Part shown: positions 1 through 5,400 of the stretch, in pieces
How positions within the stretch are numbered: position 1 is the stretch's first letter
How the letters are laid out: each line of letters opens with the position of its first letter
DNA from: Gallionella sp.
GTDB taxonomy: Bacteria > Pseudomonadota > Gammaproteobacteria > Burkholderiales > Gallionellaceae
Length of the DNA stretch: 33,128 bases
Direction: 5' to 3'
Assembly: GCA_030700315.1 (NCBI GenBank)
Contig: JAUYJO010000018.1
Location: forward strand, 1 to 33,128
The notes under the pieces: model-generated
The model's input: only the letters and a program-made list of their open reading frames with translations
The model's database searches: none
Told to the model about the DNA's origin: nothing
Position numbers and translations under genes: made by a program

Positions 1-54
1 GGGAGTGGTAAGCCATAAATCCTATGAACAATAGGATGATGTGCGATAGCCACC

Positions 55-158
55 GTAACTACTCAGGTCGAAATTACGATGCTCATGAAAACGCTACAAC
101 ACCAGTCCCTTCCCCCTGGAAGGGGGAAGGAGAAAAGCGGCTGTACCTGAGTAGTCAC
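55..158. mobile_element. Short MITE-like element, copy A (deleted form)
   Basis: The ends are inverted repeats: GTAACTACTCAGGT on the left and ACCTGAGTAGT on the right. The interior holds one CCTTCCCCCTGGAAGGGGGA hairpin. A longer copy lies at 26791-26986 with the same ends and two such internal hairpins. Copy A matches that copy with the stretch between its two internal hairpins removed, so it looks like a recombination-deleted derivative. There is no coding capacity. No clear target duplication was seen around this copy. Confidence 0.6.
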
Positions 159-184
159 ACATTTCGAAAAATTGTTCGCGTTTT

Positions 185-239
185 ACCCCAAACCCCAAAC
201 CCCAAACCCCACACCCCAACCCCCCAACCCCAAACCCCC
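185..239. repeat. C-rich CCCCAAA-type tandem tract
   Basis: About seven irregular units of CCCCAAA or CCCCAA follow each other. The minus strand would read GGGGTTT repeats, which can form a G-quadruplex. The tract lies in the non-coding stretch before the porin-cytochrome gene. The open reading frames over it are Pro/Thr-rich and are low-complexity artefacts. Confidence 0.6.
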
Positions 240-330
240 TCCAGCTCCCCCTCGTCAGGGGGAGAGCCTAGACTCCTCCCCTGATAAGCCTGTCCTGAGC
301 TTGTCGAAGTGGGGGCGGCTGGGAGGGGTT
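228..330. repeat. Intergenic repeat, inverted copy near 5160-5230
   Basis: The block contains CTCCAGCTCCCCCTCGTCAG followed by a GGGGGAGAGCC half. A near-identical block occurs in inverted orientation at about 5160-5230. It continues into GCCTGTCCTGAGCTTGTCGA, which is related to the CCCTTCGACAGGCTC motif found after the small genes at 2836 and 3259. Confidence 0.5.
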
Positions 331-383
331 TGGGTTGTTTCACGTTAAGTCGGACGAACTGGAACCGAAAAAGTAGCGGTTTG

Positions 384-419
384 TGTAGGTCGGATGAGCG
401 CAGCGTTATCCGACCTACA
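384..419. repeat. REP-type hairpin GTAGGTCGGAT
   Basis: TGTAGGTCGGAT at the left pairs perfectly with ATCCGACCTACA at the right across a short loop. It belongs to the GTAGGTCGG family found at least six times in the window. A 5' GTAG before a GC-rich stem is typical of REP elements mobilised by RAYT transposases. No RAYT gene is visible here. Confidence 0.65.
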
Positions 420-517
420 ACGCTTGAGAATCAACTATTTGAATACTTTATATAAGACATGGCGTCCCGTCCTCACCTTGCCATGTTGCAAAAAAACCAC
501 ACCCCACGCATAAACCT

Positions 518-545
518 TTGACAGTTTATCCCCTTAATCTATACA
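518..545 (+). promoter_or_regulatory. Sigma-70 type promoter of the porin-cytochrome gene
   Basis: A perfect -35 TTGACA (518-523) is followed after 16 bases by TATACA (540-545). Transcription should begin near 552, leaving a leader of about 75 bases before the ATG at 628. It is the most consensus-like promoter I found in the window. Confidence 0.65.
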
Positions 546-627
546 GTCCGCGTTAGTGGTAGCAGGGGGGTTTTTGCAATCACTTTGAGTTATGCACATT
601 AAACCAATTTCTAAGAGGAAATACACA

Positions 628-1860
628 ATGAAGAAAATCGTTCTCTCTCTGGCAAGCGTGTTGGCAGCAACCGCATTTGCCCCAGAAGCGGCCGCCATAC
701 CGGCGTATGCACGCCAAACCGGCATGGCATGCACCGCTTGCCACGCGCAACATTTCCCGATCCTGAACGGCTTTGGTCGCGCATTCAAGGCTGGCGGTTA
801 CACCATGATGGGTTCGCAAGGCAAGGTGGAAGGCGAACACCTGTCGATTCCAGACACACTGAACATGTCCATGATCGTCAAGCTGCGCTACCAGGACAAC
901 AACCAAGCCAGCAACGATGGTGCTCTCGGTAAAGCCGCCACATCGCAAAATAAAGGCGAAGGTCAATGGCAATTTTTCGACGAATTCGCTCTGTTGATCG
1001 GCGGCCGTATCGCTGACAACGTCGGCCTTTTCTTTGAAGGCCAGATGCTTGCAACAGCGCCTCTTCTGGGCATCGCGCGTATGCCGTTCGTGTTTGACAT
1101 GGGTGGTGCCAAGCTCTCCTTAGTGCCCTTCTTAAATGATGGCGGCAGCGCGATGGTTGGATACGAACTGTCCAGCGGCGGCGTTCTGCGCGCCAATCGC
1201 TGGTCCGAGCACCGCGACCATACTTCCGCTATCCAGTACAACAGGAATGTAGAAGCGGCAACCGGTTTCGCCTTTGCAGCACAGAACGACATGGGTTTCA
1301 TCAACCTCACCAAGTGGGCCGCAAACTTTGGTCCTGATGGCGCGGCGGCTTTGTCCAGTAACTATGTCCGTATTGCCGCGACCCCGACTGTGGGTAGTTG
1401 GTCGATGGTGGTGGGCGGCGGCAAGATGAGCGGAAGTTCATATAACGCTGCCTTGGGTGCTGAAGTCGTGACCGATCAAACCTTCTTCGACCTCCAGGCA
1501 CAGGGTGAAGTGGGCGGCAATGAGCTGGGCGTGTATGCGCAGCACTCCAAAGCGCCTTCTGATCCGGTCGGCAGAACATCCGCCTACAATTCTAAGAATG
1601 TAACTGACAGGAAAGCATGGACGCTCGGTGTCGATTACACCGTGATCCCGCATGCGTTGAGTATCGGTGCCGCCTACCGCAGCGCCGATAACGGTGCCGC
1701 CTCCAACGTCAATGGCGACGATGCATGGACGGTGCAGGCCATATATGACCTGTATCAGAACGTTGCGCTGCATGCGGTCTACAGCAAGTCGAGTGGCTCT
1801 GCACACACTGCCACTACGGAAAACGAACTGTTGACATTGATGCTGGAAATGGCTTGGTAA
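628..1860 (+). CDS. Cyc2-like fused cytochrome c / outer-membrane porin
   Basis: This protein of 410 residues begins with a Sec signal peptide (MKKIVLSLASVLAATAFA, then an Ala-rich cleavage region). Just after it is a single haem-c motif, CTACH, at residues 35-39, within the segment ARQTGMACTACHAQHFP. The rest is rich in alternating, aromatic-bounded strands and ends in a C-terminal Trp, as expected of an outer-membrane beta-barrel. A small N-terminal haem domain before a barrel is the layout of Cyc2, the outer-membrane iron oxidase, so electron entry from outside the cell is possible. The exact family is inferred, and a related porin-cytochrome of unknown donor is the alternative. I chose the ATG at 628 over 592 because AGAGGAA sits at the right distance and the signal peptide starts there. 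It stands alone, with a strong promoter before it and a terminator after it. A fragment of a related gene lies at 7465-7596. Confidence 0.6.
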   Translation: MKKIVLSLASVLAATAFAPEAAAIPAYARQTGMACTACHAQHFPILNGFGRAFKAGGYTMMGSQGKVEGEHLSIPDTLNMSMIVKLRYQDNNQASNDGALGKAATSQNKGEGQWQFFDEFALLIGGRIADNVGLFFEGQMLATAPLLGIARMPFVFDMGGAKLSLVPFLNDGGSAMVGYELSSGGVLRANRWSEHRDHTSAIQYNRNVEAATGFAFAAQNDMGFINLTKWAANFGPDGAAALSSNYVRIAATPTVGSWSMVVGGGKMSGSSYNAALGAEVVTDQTFFDLQAQGEVGGNELGVYAQHSKAPSDPVGRTSAYNSKNVTDRKAWTLGVDYTVIPHALSIGAAYRSADNGAASNVNGDDAWTVQAIYDLYQNVALHAVYSKSSGSAHTATTENELLTLMLEMAW

Positions 1861-1945
1861 GGCTGTCCTGCATGGTTAGTTTAAGTAGCAAGAATCTATT
1901 GGGTATGCTTGATCGATACCTGAAAGTTCAGTAAGTTGATGCAAG

Positions 1946-1978
1946 AAACAGGGGAGACTTCGGTCTCCCCTGTTTTTT
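1946..1978 (+). terminator. Rho-independent terminator, TTCG-loop family
   Basis: The 12-bp stem AACAGGGGAGAC is closed by a TTCG tetraloop and followed by a T run. It ends the porin-cytochrome transcript. The same hairpin recurs with small changes at 2490, 2917, 3347, 7886 and 8294. Confidence 0.85.
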
Positions 1979-2014
1979 GAACCGGATTTTTAGCTGTTTT
2001 ATCGAGGTAGTCTG

Positions 2015-2407
2015 ATGAACAACACGGCAAAGTTGGCCCAAATAGACAAGCTTTTGAGCGGACTGCCCACCTTCAAATGCAAGGAGGGCTGTTTTGATTG
2101 CTGCGGGCCGGTCAAATTGACGCGGCTTGAATATATGCGCTGCCTCAAGGCATCCGGGCGTACAGCAGAAGATGTCAGACAACAGATGCAGAGCAACCTG
2201 AAGCAGGGGATATACACCTGTCCGCTGCTCGACGCCGAAACCAAAAAATGTTCCGTTTACGAAGTACGCCCAGCCATTTGCCGCCTTTTCGGCGTGGTCA
2301 AGGGCGAACTCCTCTGCCCGCACGGACACGCACCAGATCCATCTGTCTTGCTGAGCGACGAGCAGTCGCGCAAGATTCTCAGGAAAGTGGATGCGCTGGG
2401 GAAATAA
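2015..2407 (+). CDS. YkgJ-family cysteine-cluster protein
   Basis: The product has 130 residues. Cysteines are arranged as CKEGCFDCC near residues 24-32, then CPLL, KKCSVYEVRPAICRLF and LLCPHG. This is the pattern of the YkgJ / UPF0153 family, which is thought to bind zinc or an iron-sulfur cluster and whose biochemical role is unknown. The protein is predicted to be cytoplasmic, with no signal peptide or membrane segment. ATG at 2015 follows TCGAGGTAG. The gene stands between two copies of the TTCG-loop terminator, so it is probably a single-gene unit. Function is unassigned. Confidence 0.75.
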   Translation: MNNTAKLAQIDKLLSGLPTFKCKEGCFDCCGPVKLTRLEYMRCLKASGRTAEDVRQQMQSNLKQGIYTCPLLDAETKKCSVYEVRPAICRLFGVVKGELLCPHGHAPDPSVLLSDEQSRKILRKVDALGK

Positions 2408-2430
2408 ATTAAAGTGAACCCTTGAGTTGG

Positions 2431-2467
2431 CGTAGGTCGGGTTAGCGGCTTCATCGCGTAACCCGAC
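2431..2467. repeat. REP-type hairpin
   Basis: GTAGGTCGGGTTA pairs with TAACCCGAC across a loop containing GCGGCTTCATCGCG, which can fold on itself. It sits between the YkgJ-type gene and its terminator. Confidence 0.6.
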
Positions 2468-2489
2468 AAACAACAGCAATTGCATCATC

Positions 2490-2522
2490 AACAGGGGAGA
2501 CTTCGATCCCACCTGTTTTTTT
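2490..2522 (+). terminator. TTCG-loop terminator, imperfect copy
   Basis: It reads AACAGGGGAGAC, TTCG, then a right arm with changes (ATCCCACCTGTT) and seven T. The stem is weaker than in the other copies because of mismatches in the right arm. Confidence 0.65.
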
Positions 2523-2593
2523 GCACCAGTGGCACGCAAAGTTCGTTACACTGGCGAAACTCGAAGCTGCCGAATTTTTAAGGAACGCGAAAA

Positions 2594-2836
2594 ATGAGTG
2601 CTGCTATTTTTGATACGCACGCCTACATCAAAAAAATGAAGGCAGTGGGCTTTACTGAAGAGCAAGCCGAGGTTCAAGCAGAAGCGGTTGCCGATCTGAT
2701 TAACGAGCGGCTGGTGACCAAGGATGATCTGGACTTGCGTATTGCCGAGCTTAAAACCGAGCTGGTGAAGTGGATGCTTGGTATAGCGGCAGGCCAGATT
2801 GCGTTGCTGGTGGCTTTGTTAAAGATGCTTGGCTGA
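2594..2836 (+). CDS. Small DUF1640-like coiled-coil membrane protein 1
   Basis: The protein has 80 residues. An N-terminal part (AAIFDTHAYIKKMKAVGFTEEQAE) is followed by a charged helix (LVTKDDLDLRIAELKTELVKW) likely to form a coiled coil. It ends with one hydrophobic segment, about residues 61-79, that should anchor it in the membrane. The FDTH..K.....G....QAE.....L.....ATK.DL pattern matches short bacterial members of the DUF1640 / CCDC90 family, whose function is unknown in bacteria. AAGGAACG precedes the ATG, and TACACT upstream (about 2549) may be its -10. It is one of six related copies in this window. Family assignment is by recalled pattern. Confidence 0.7.
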   Translation: MSAAIFDTHAYIKKMKAVGFTEEQAEVQAEAVADLINERLVTKDDLDLRIAELKTELVKWMLGIAAGQIALLVALLKMLG

Positions 2837-2852
2837 AGCTCGCGCGGGATAG

Positions 2853-2872
2853 GCTGAGCCCTTCGACAGGCT
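2853..2872. repeat. CCCTTCGACAGGCTC intergenic motif
   Basis: The motif GAGCCCTTCGACAGGCTCGG follows the stop codon of the small gene. Variants occur at about 3279, 4956 and, inverted, 290. With the downstream ATACCCAT and AACAACAGCAAAGCAG stretch it forms a unit shared by the neighbouring small genes. Confidence 0.5.
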
Positions 2873-2916
2873 CGGGACGATACCCATAAAACAACAGCAA
2901 AGCAGTTGATGTAACG

Positions 2917-2948
2917 AACAGGGGAGACTTCGGTCTCCCCTGTTTTTT
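2917..2948 (+). terminator. TTCG-loop terminator
   Basis: A perfect 12-bp stem AACAGGGGAGAC closes on TTCG and is followed by TTTTTT. The 35 bases before it are almost identical to those before the copy at 3347, so the tail of the gene unit was duplicated as a whole. Confidence 0.85.
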
Positions 2949-3013
2949 GTATACAGCCAGCGAAAGTTTGCTACACTGCGCGCATCGCATAGCTCCATTA
3001 AGAAGGATGCACT

Positions 3014-3259
3014 ATGGAAATTCAACTTTATAAAGCGTTGCTCGAAGCTGGCATCGGAACCGACACGGCACAACGGGTTGTCGAATCTGTAGGCAAGGAG
3101 ATTAATGACAAAATCAATGAACGGGCAAGTACGCTTGCAACCAAGGCGGACTTGTCAGAGCTAAAAGCAGAATTGATAAAGTGGAACGTGGGAACTCTGA
3201 TTGCCGTGGCGGGGATTGTATTGACGATTGCAAAATTTGTCCTGGCCGGGAATGGTTAG
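3014..3259 (+). CDS. Small DUF1640-like coiled-coil membrane protein 2
   Basis: The product has 81 residues and the same build as the gene at 2594. It has a short N-terminal helix (YKALLEAGIGTDTAQRVVE), a central stretch (STLATKADLSELKAELIKW), and a C-terminal hydrophobic anchor (GTLIAVAGIVLTIAKFVLA). AGAAGGATG precedes the ATG, and CTACACTGC about 40 bases upstream may be the promoter -10. It lacks the FDTHKF opening of its relatives, so it is a diverged copy and not a recent duplicate. Function unknown. Confidence 0.7.
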   Translation: MEIQLYKALLEAGIGTDTAQRVVESVGKEINDKINERASTLATKADLSELKAELIKWNVGTLIAVAGIVLTIAKFVLAGNG

Positions 3260-3346
3260 CTCGCGTAGATGGGTTGAGCCCTTCGGCAAGCTCAGGACAG
3301 GCTCCGCCGATACCCATCAAACAACAGCAAAGCAGTTGATGTAACG

Positions 3347-3378
3347 AACAGGGGAGACTTCGGTCCCCCCTGTTTTTT
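3347..3378 (+). terminator. TTCG-loop terminator
   Basis: AACAGGGGAGAC pairs with a right arm carrying one change (GTCCCCCCTGTT) around TTCG, then six T. The leader sequence GTTGATGTAACG before it is the same as at 2917. Confidence 0.8.
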
Positions 3379-3443
3379 GCGCTTGCAACAATCACGTCTA
3401 TCCGCAACAATGCCCACATTTGTCGTTATCAGAGGAGTGAGCC

Positions 3444-3677
3444 ATGCAAATCACATTGGAGCAAATAGCCGAGGGCGCGCTCGCTTTGCCGAGCGAGGCG
3501 CGTGCGCTGTTGGCGGATCGTTTGGTGGAAAGTCTTGATCCGGCAGAGGATGGTTACATTCGGCAGTTATGGGTTAAGGAAGCGCAGCGGCGCATTGCTC
3601 AGGTGCGTAGTGGGGCGGTGGCAACGATACCCGGTGAGGTTGCTTTTTTCCAAGTGCGTGCGGCAATCGTAAAGTGA
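3444..3677 (+). CDS. Antitoxin of a RelE/ParE-type module (Unstab_antitox / TIGR02574-like)
   Basis: The protein has 77 residues. The pattern LPSEARALLADRLVESLD, then W..EAQRRIAQVRSGAVATIPGE, is the signature of the short 'putative addiction module component' antitoxins. These bind a RelE/ParE-fold toxin through the C-terminal part and usually repress their own promoter. AGAGGAGTG precedes the ATG. Its stop overlaps the GTG start of the next gene by four bases (GTGA), the usual coupling for such pairs. The partner toxin gene is broken, so this antitoxin no longer has an intact local toxin. Confidence 0.75.
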   Translation: MQITLEQIAEGALALPSEARALLADRLVESLDPAEDGYIRQLWVKEAQRRIAQVRSGAVATIPGEVAFFQVRAAIVK

Positions 3678-4089
3678 ATTACGAGTTTCATCCTGAAGCA
3701 TCGTCTGAGTTTCAGGAATCTGCAGTTTTCTATGAGTCTCAGCAAATCGGTTTAACGTGAAACTCGCGTAGCGATCGTTTGCCTCCTCGCCCGCTTGCGG
3801 GAGAGGATTGAGGAGAGGGGAACGGGCATGGCAGTTTCATTATCAGGGGTGGCTACTGCCATGCCCGTTGGGTGCGCGCTTTATCGCGGCAGTGCAGTCT
3901 GCTGTTGATCATATCGTGGTAGCCCCCCAAGCCTGCCGAGTGATGGAAGAGGATGTTCGCCGATTTCTGACCAAGGTTTTCCCTTATGCCGTGCTGTATA
4001 CGATTGAGAGAGATTACATTCTGATTGTGGCAGTGATGCACTGCCATCGTGAGCCGGGTTATTGGCATCACCGGATTCAGCCCGCGTAG
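3674..4089 (+). pseudogene. RelE/ParE-family toxin split by a palindromic insert
   Basis: The first 27 codons (GTG start, NYEFHPEASSEFQESAVFYE) match the N-terminus of RelE/ParE toxins and run into TGA at 3758. The rest of the toxin resumes at 3871 in another frame: GARFIAAVQSAVDHIV, RRFLTKVFPYAVLYTIERD and VMHCHREPGYWHHR, the last with the family's C-terminal HxxREPxYW pattern. Joining IGL (ending 3754) to GARF (from 3871) gives a full-length toxin of about 100 residues. About 116 bases therefore interrupt it. No product of normal size can be made, so it should be inactive. Confidence 0.75.
3755..3870. repeat. Palindromic insert inside the toxin gene
   Basis: The inserted segment ends with a perfect inverted repeat: AACGGGCATGGCAGT at 3821-3835 pairs with ACTGCCATGCCCGTT at 3855-3869. 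It also holds a CCTCCTCGCCCGCTTGCGGG hairpin-like stretch. It has no reading frame of its own. Its left end (TTAACGTGAAAC) matches, inverted, GTTTCACGTTAA near 337-348. Confidence 0.6.
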
Positions 4090-4166
4090 CGAGGGTGCAT
4101 GAATAATGATGCACCAAATAATAGTGGAGCACGGTTTTCTTGGTATTTGAAACGTAACGGTAAACA

Positions 4167-4197
4167 AAACATGGTGAGGCTTCGCCCCCTGTTTCTT
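4167..4197 (+). terminator. Degenerate TTCG-loop terminator
   Basis: It reads AAACATGGTGAGGC, TTCG, then CCCCCTGTTTCTTT, a worn version of the hairpin after the other small genes. It lies after the broken toxin gene, and pairing is partial. Confidence 0.45.
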
Positions 4198-4254
4198 TGC
4201 GCTTGAATACTTTCTTTTTGCTACAATCCACACAGCTAACAGAGGAGGCAGATC

Positions 4255-4502
4255 ATGAGTGCCGTTACATTCGATACCTTGAAATTCGTCAAAACGCTGG
4301 AGGCAAGCGGCATAGACAAAAAGCAGGCTGAAGCTATTGCGTTTGCTTACAGAGATGCCTCAACGGATCAAGAAAATTGGTAACGAAAGTAGATTTGCAG
4401 TTGGAATTGGGGCCCATCAAGTCGGAGTTGCATATGATGAAGTGGATGATTGGGCTTATCCTAGGCGGGGTTGTGGCATTGGTGTTGAAGTCATTTTTCT
4501 GA
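4255..4502 (+). pseudogene. DUF1640-like small gene, frameshifted
   Basis: ATG at 4255 after AGAGGAGGC opens MSAVTFDTLKFVKTLEASGIDKKQAE, the family N-terminus, but the frame stops at 4381. The second half continues in another frame: LVTKVDLQLELGPIKSEL, then the anchor KWMIGLILGGVVALVLKSFF, ending at TGA 4500-4502. Compared with the next copy (GATCAGGAACTGGTAAC), this one has two extra bases at about 4375-4379. Both halves are well kept, so the lesion is recent, a sequencing error, or less likely a programmed shift. Confidence 0.7.
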
Positions 4503-4531
4503 TAGCGACACGTAAAAGGGGGCAAGCAAAA

Positions 4532-4675
4532 ATGGATAGCAGAGGCAGCGATGCTTCGGCAGATCAGGAACTGGTAACAAAAAAAGATTTGCAGGTAGAG
4601 CTGGCTCCAATCAAGGTGTTGCTGGGTGTTGTGATGGGCGGGATTATCGCCCTCATCATGAAGGCTTTTTTCTGA
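4532..4675 (+). pseudogene. DUF1640-like gene, N-terminally truncated copy
   Basis: Only the second half of the family is recognisable: DASADQELVTKKDLQVELAPIK followed by the hydrophobic end VVMGGIIALIMKAFF. The FDTLKF opening is missing. An ATG at 4532 could start a 47-residue peptide, without a good ribosome site. It is very similar to the second half of the copy before it, so this is a tandem duplicate that lost its front. Confidence 0.6.
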
Positions 4676-4698
4676 AAATTACCGAGGTACTAAAGTGC

Positions 4699-4836
4699 AT
4701 GGCAAGGCTTTTCCCGAGGCGGTCGGCGACAAAACAGGACTTGGTAGAACTGAAGCTGGATATGATCAAGTGGATGGTTGGTTTGGGGCTGGCGCAAATT
4801 GCATTGTTGGTCGGTATTTTGGCGAAAATAAATTAA
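4699..4836 (+). pseudogene. DUF1640-like gene, second truncated copy
   Basis: The ATG at 4699 opens 45 residues: a short arginine-rich start, ATKQDLVELKLDMIKW, then the anchor MVGLGLAQIALLVGILAKI. Its end resembles that of the intact gene at 2594 (KWMLGIAAGQIALLVALL). The N-terminal module is absent. It may still encode a small membrane peptide, but I read it as a remnant. Confidence 0.55.
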
Positions 4837-4856
4837 CCAGGCAATGAAAATAATAA

Positions 4857-4888
4857 GCACGCACCATGGTGCGCACAGCGCGCCCTAC
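4857..4888. repeat. REP-like palindrome around GCACCATGGTGC
   Basis: The 12-base palindrome GCACCATGGTGC is followed by GCGCACAGCGCGCCCTAC. Read on the minus strand this begins GTAGGGCGCG, the GTAG-headed pattern of a second REP subfamily. Confidence 0.5.
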
Positions 4889-5390
4889 GCACAATAATTC
4901 AGGATTCGCGTAGGTTCTCATGGGCATCTCTAAAAATTCAAATTTCGTCATTCCGGCCCTTCGGCAGGCTCTCAAGAAACAGCTTTTTATACCCATAATT
5001 TCAATTGGTTGCAAAGCATAGGAAATGGCCAAACAGCAACCACCAAGAGCAAACCCCTGGTGAAACAACTAGCCATTCGACTATGCCATCAAAAGGCGAT
5101 GGCCAAGTCGCTGGTTATCCCAGCCTCCCCTTGTGCGACATCCGTTGCGCGGATTGCCTGCTTACCCCACTTCAGGGGAGGAGCTGCACTGGCTCTCCCC
5201 CTGACAAGGGGGAGCTGGAGGTGGTTTGGGTCTTGGGTGCAATTGTTTCCTGTTCACGCCTTGCCTCGCGTATGCGGGGCTTACTTGGCTCATGGTCAAA
5301 CGGTACGCTTGAGATTTTTTTCTCCCTTGCCAAATTGGCAATGAAGTGTGGCGCATTACTGCAACGCAAACCGCAGGAGGAAATGAGGTT
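4889..5390. other. Gene-free stretch with repeat fragments
   Basis: No convincing gene was found in these 500 bases. It holds a CCCTTCGGCAGGCTC motif (about 4956) and an inverted copy of the 228-330 block at about 5160-5230. It also has CATGGTCAAACGGTACGCTTG at about 5291-5311, which matches the right end of the element at 7656-7826. The reading frames here are low-complexity and overlap each other. Confidence 0.5.
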
Positions 5391-5400
5391 ATGGTGAGCA

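Noticed and set aside
24-343. Open frames on both strands across the C-rich tract
   Set aside because: They encode low-complexity Pro/Thr or Gly/Val strings produced by the repeats, with no ribosome site or homology.
1946-3378. Regularly recurring hairpins as a CRISPR array
   Set aside because: The repeats are 400-plus bases apart with genes between, have T tails and flank stop codons. They are terminators, not CRISPR repeats.
4255-4502. Programmed frameshift in the DUF1640-like copy
   Set aside because: There is no slippery heptamer at the shift, and neighbouring copies are also decaying, so a mutation is simpler.
5005-5397. Two overlapping + strand frames before the sulfotransferase gene
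   Set aside because: They run through repeat fragments in different frames and have no family pattern.
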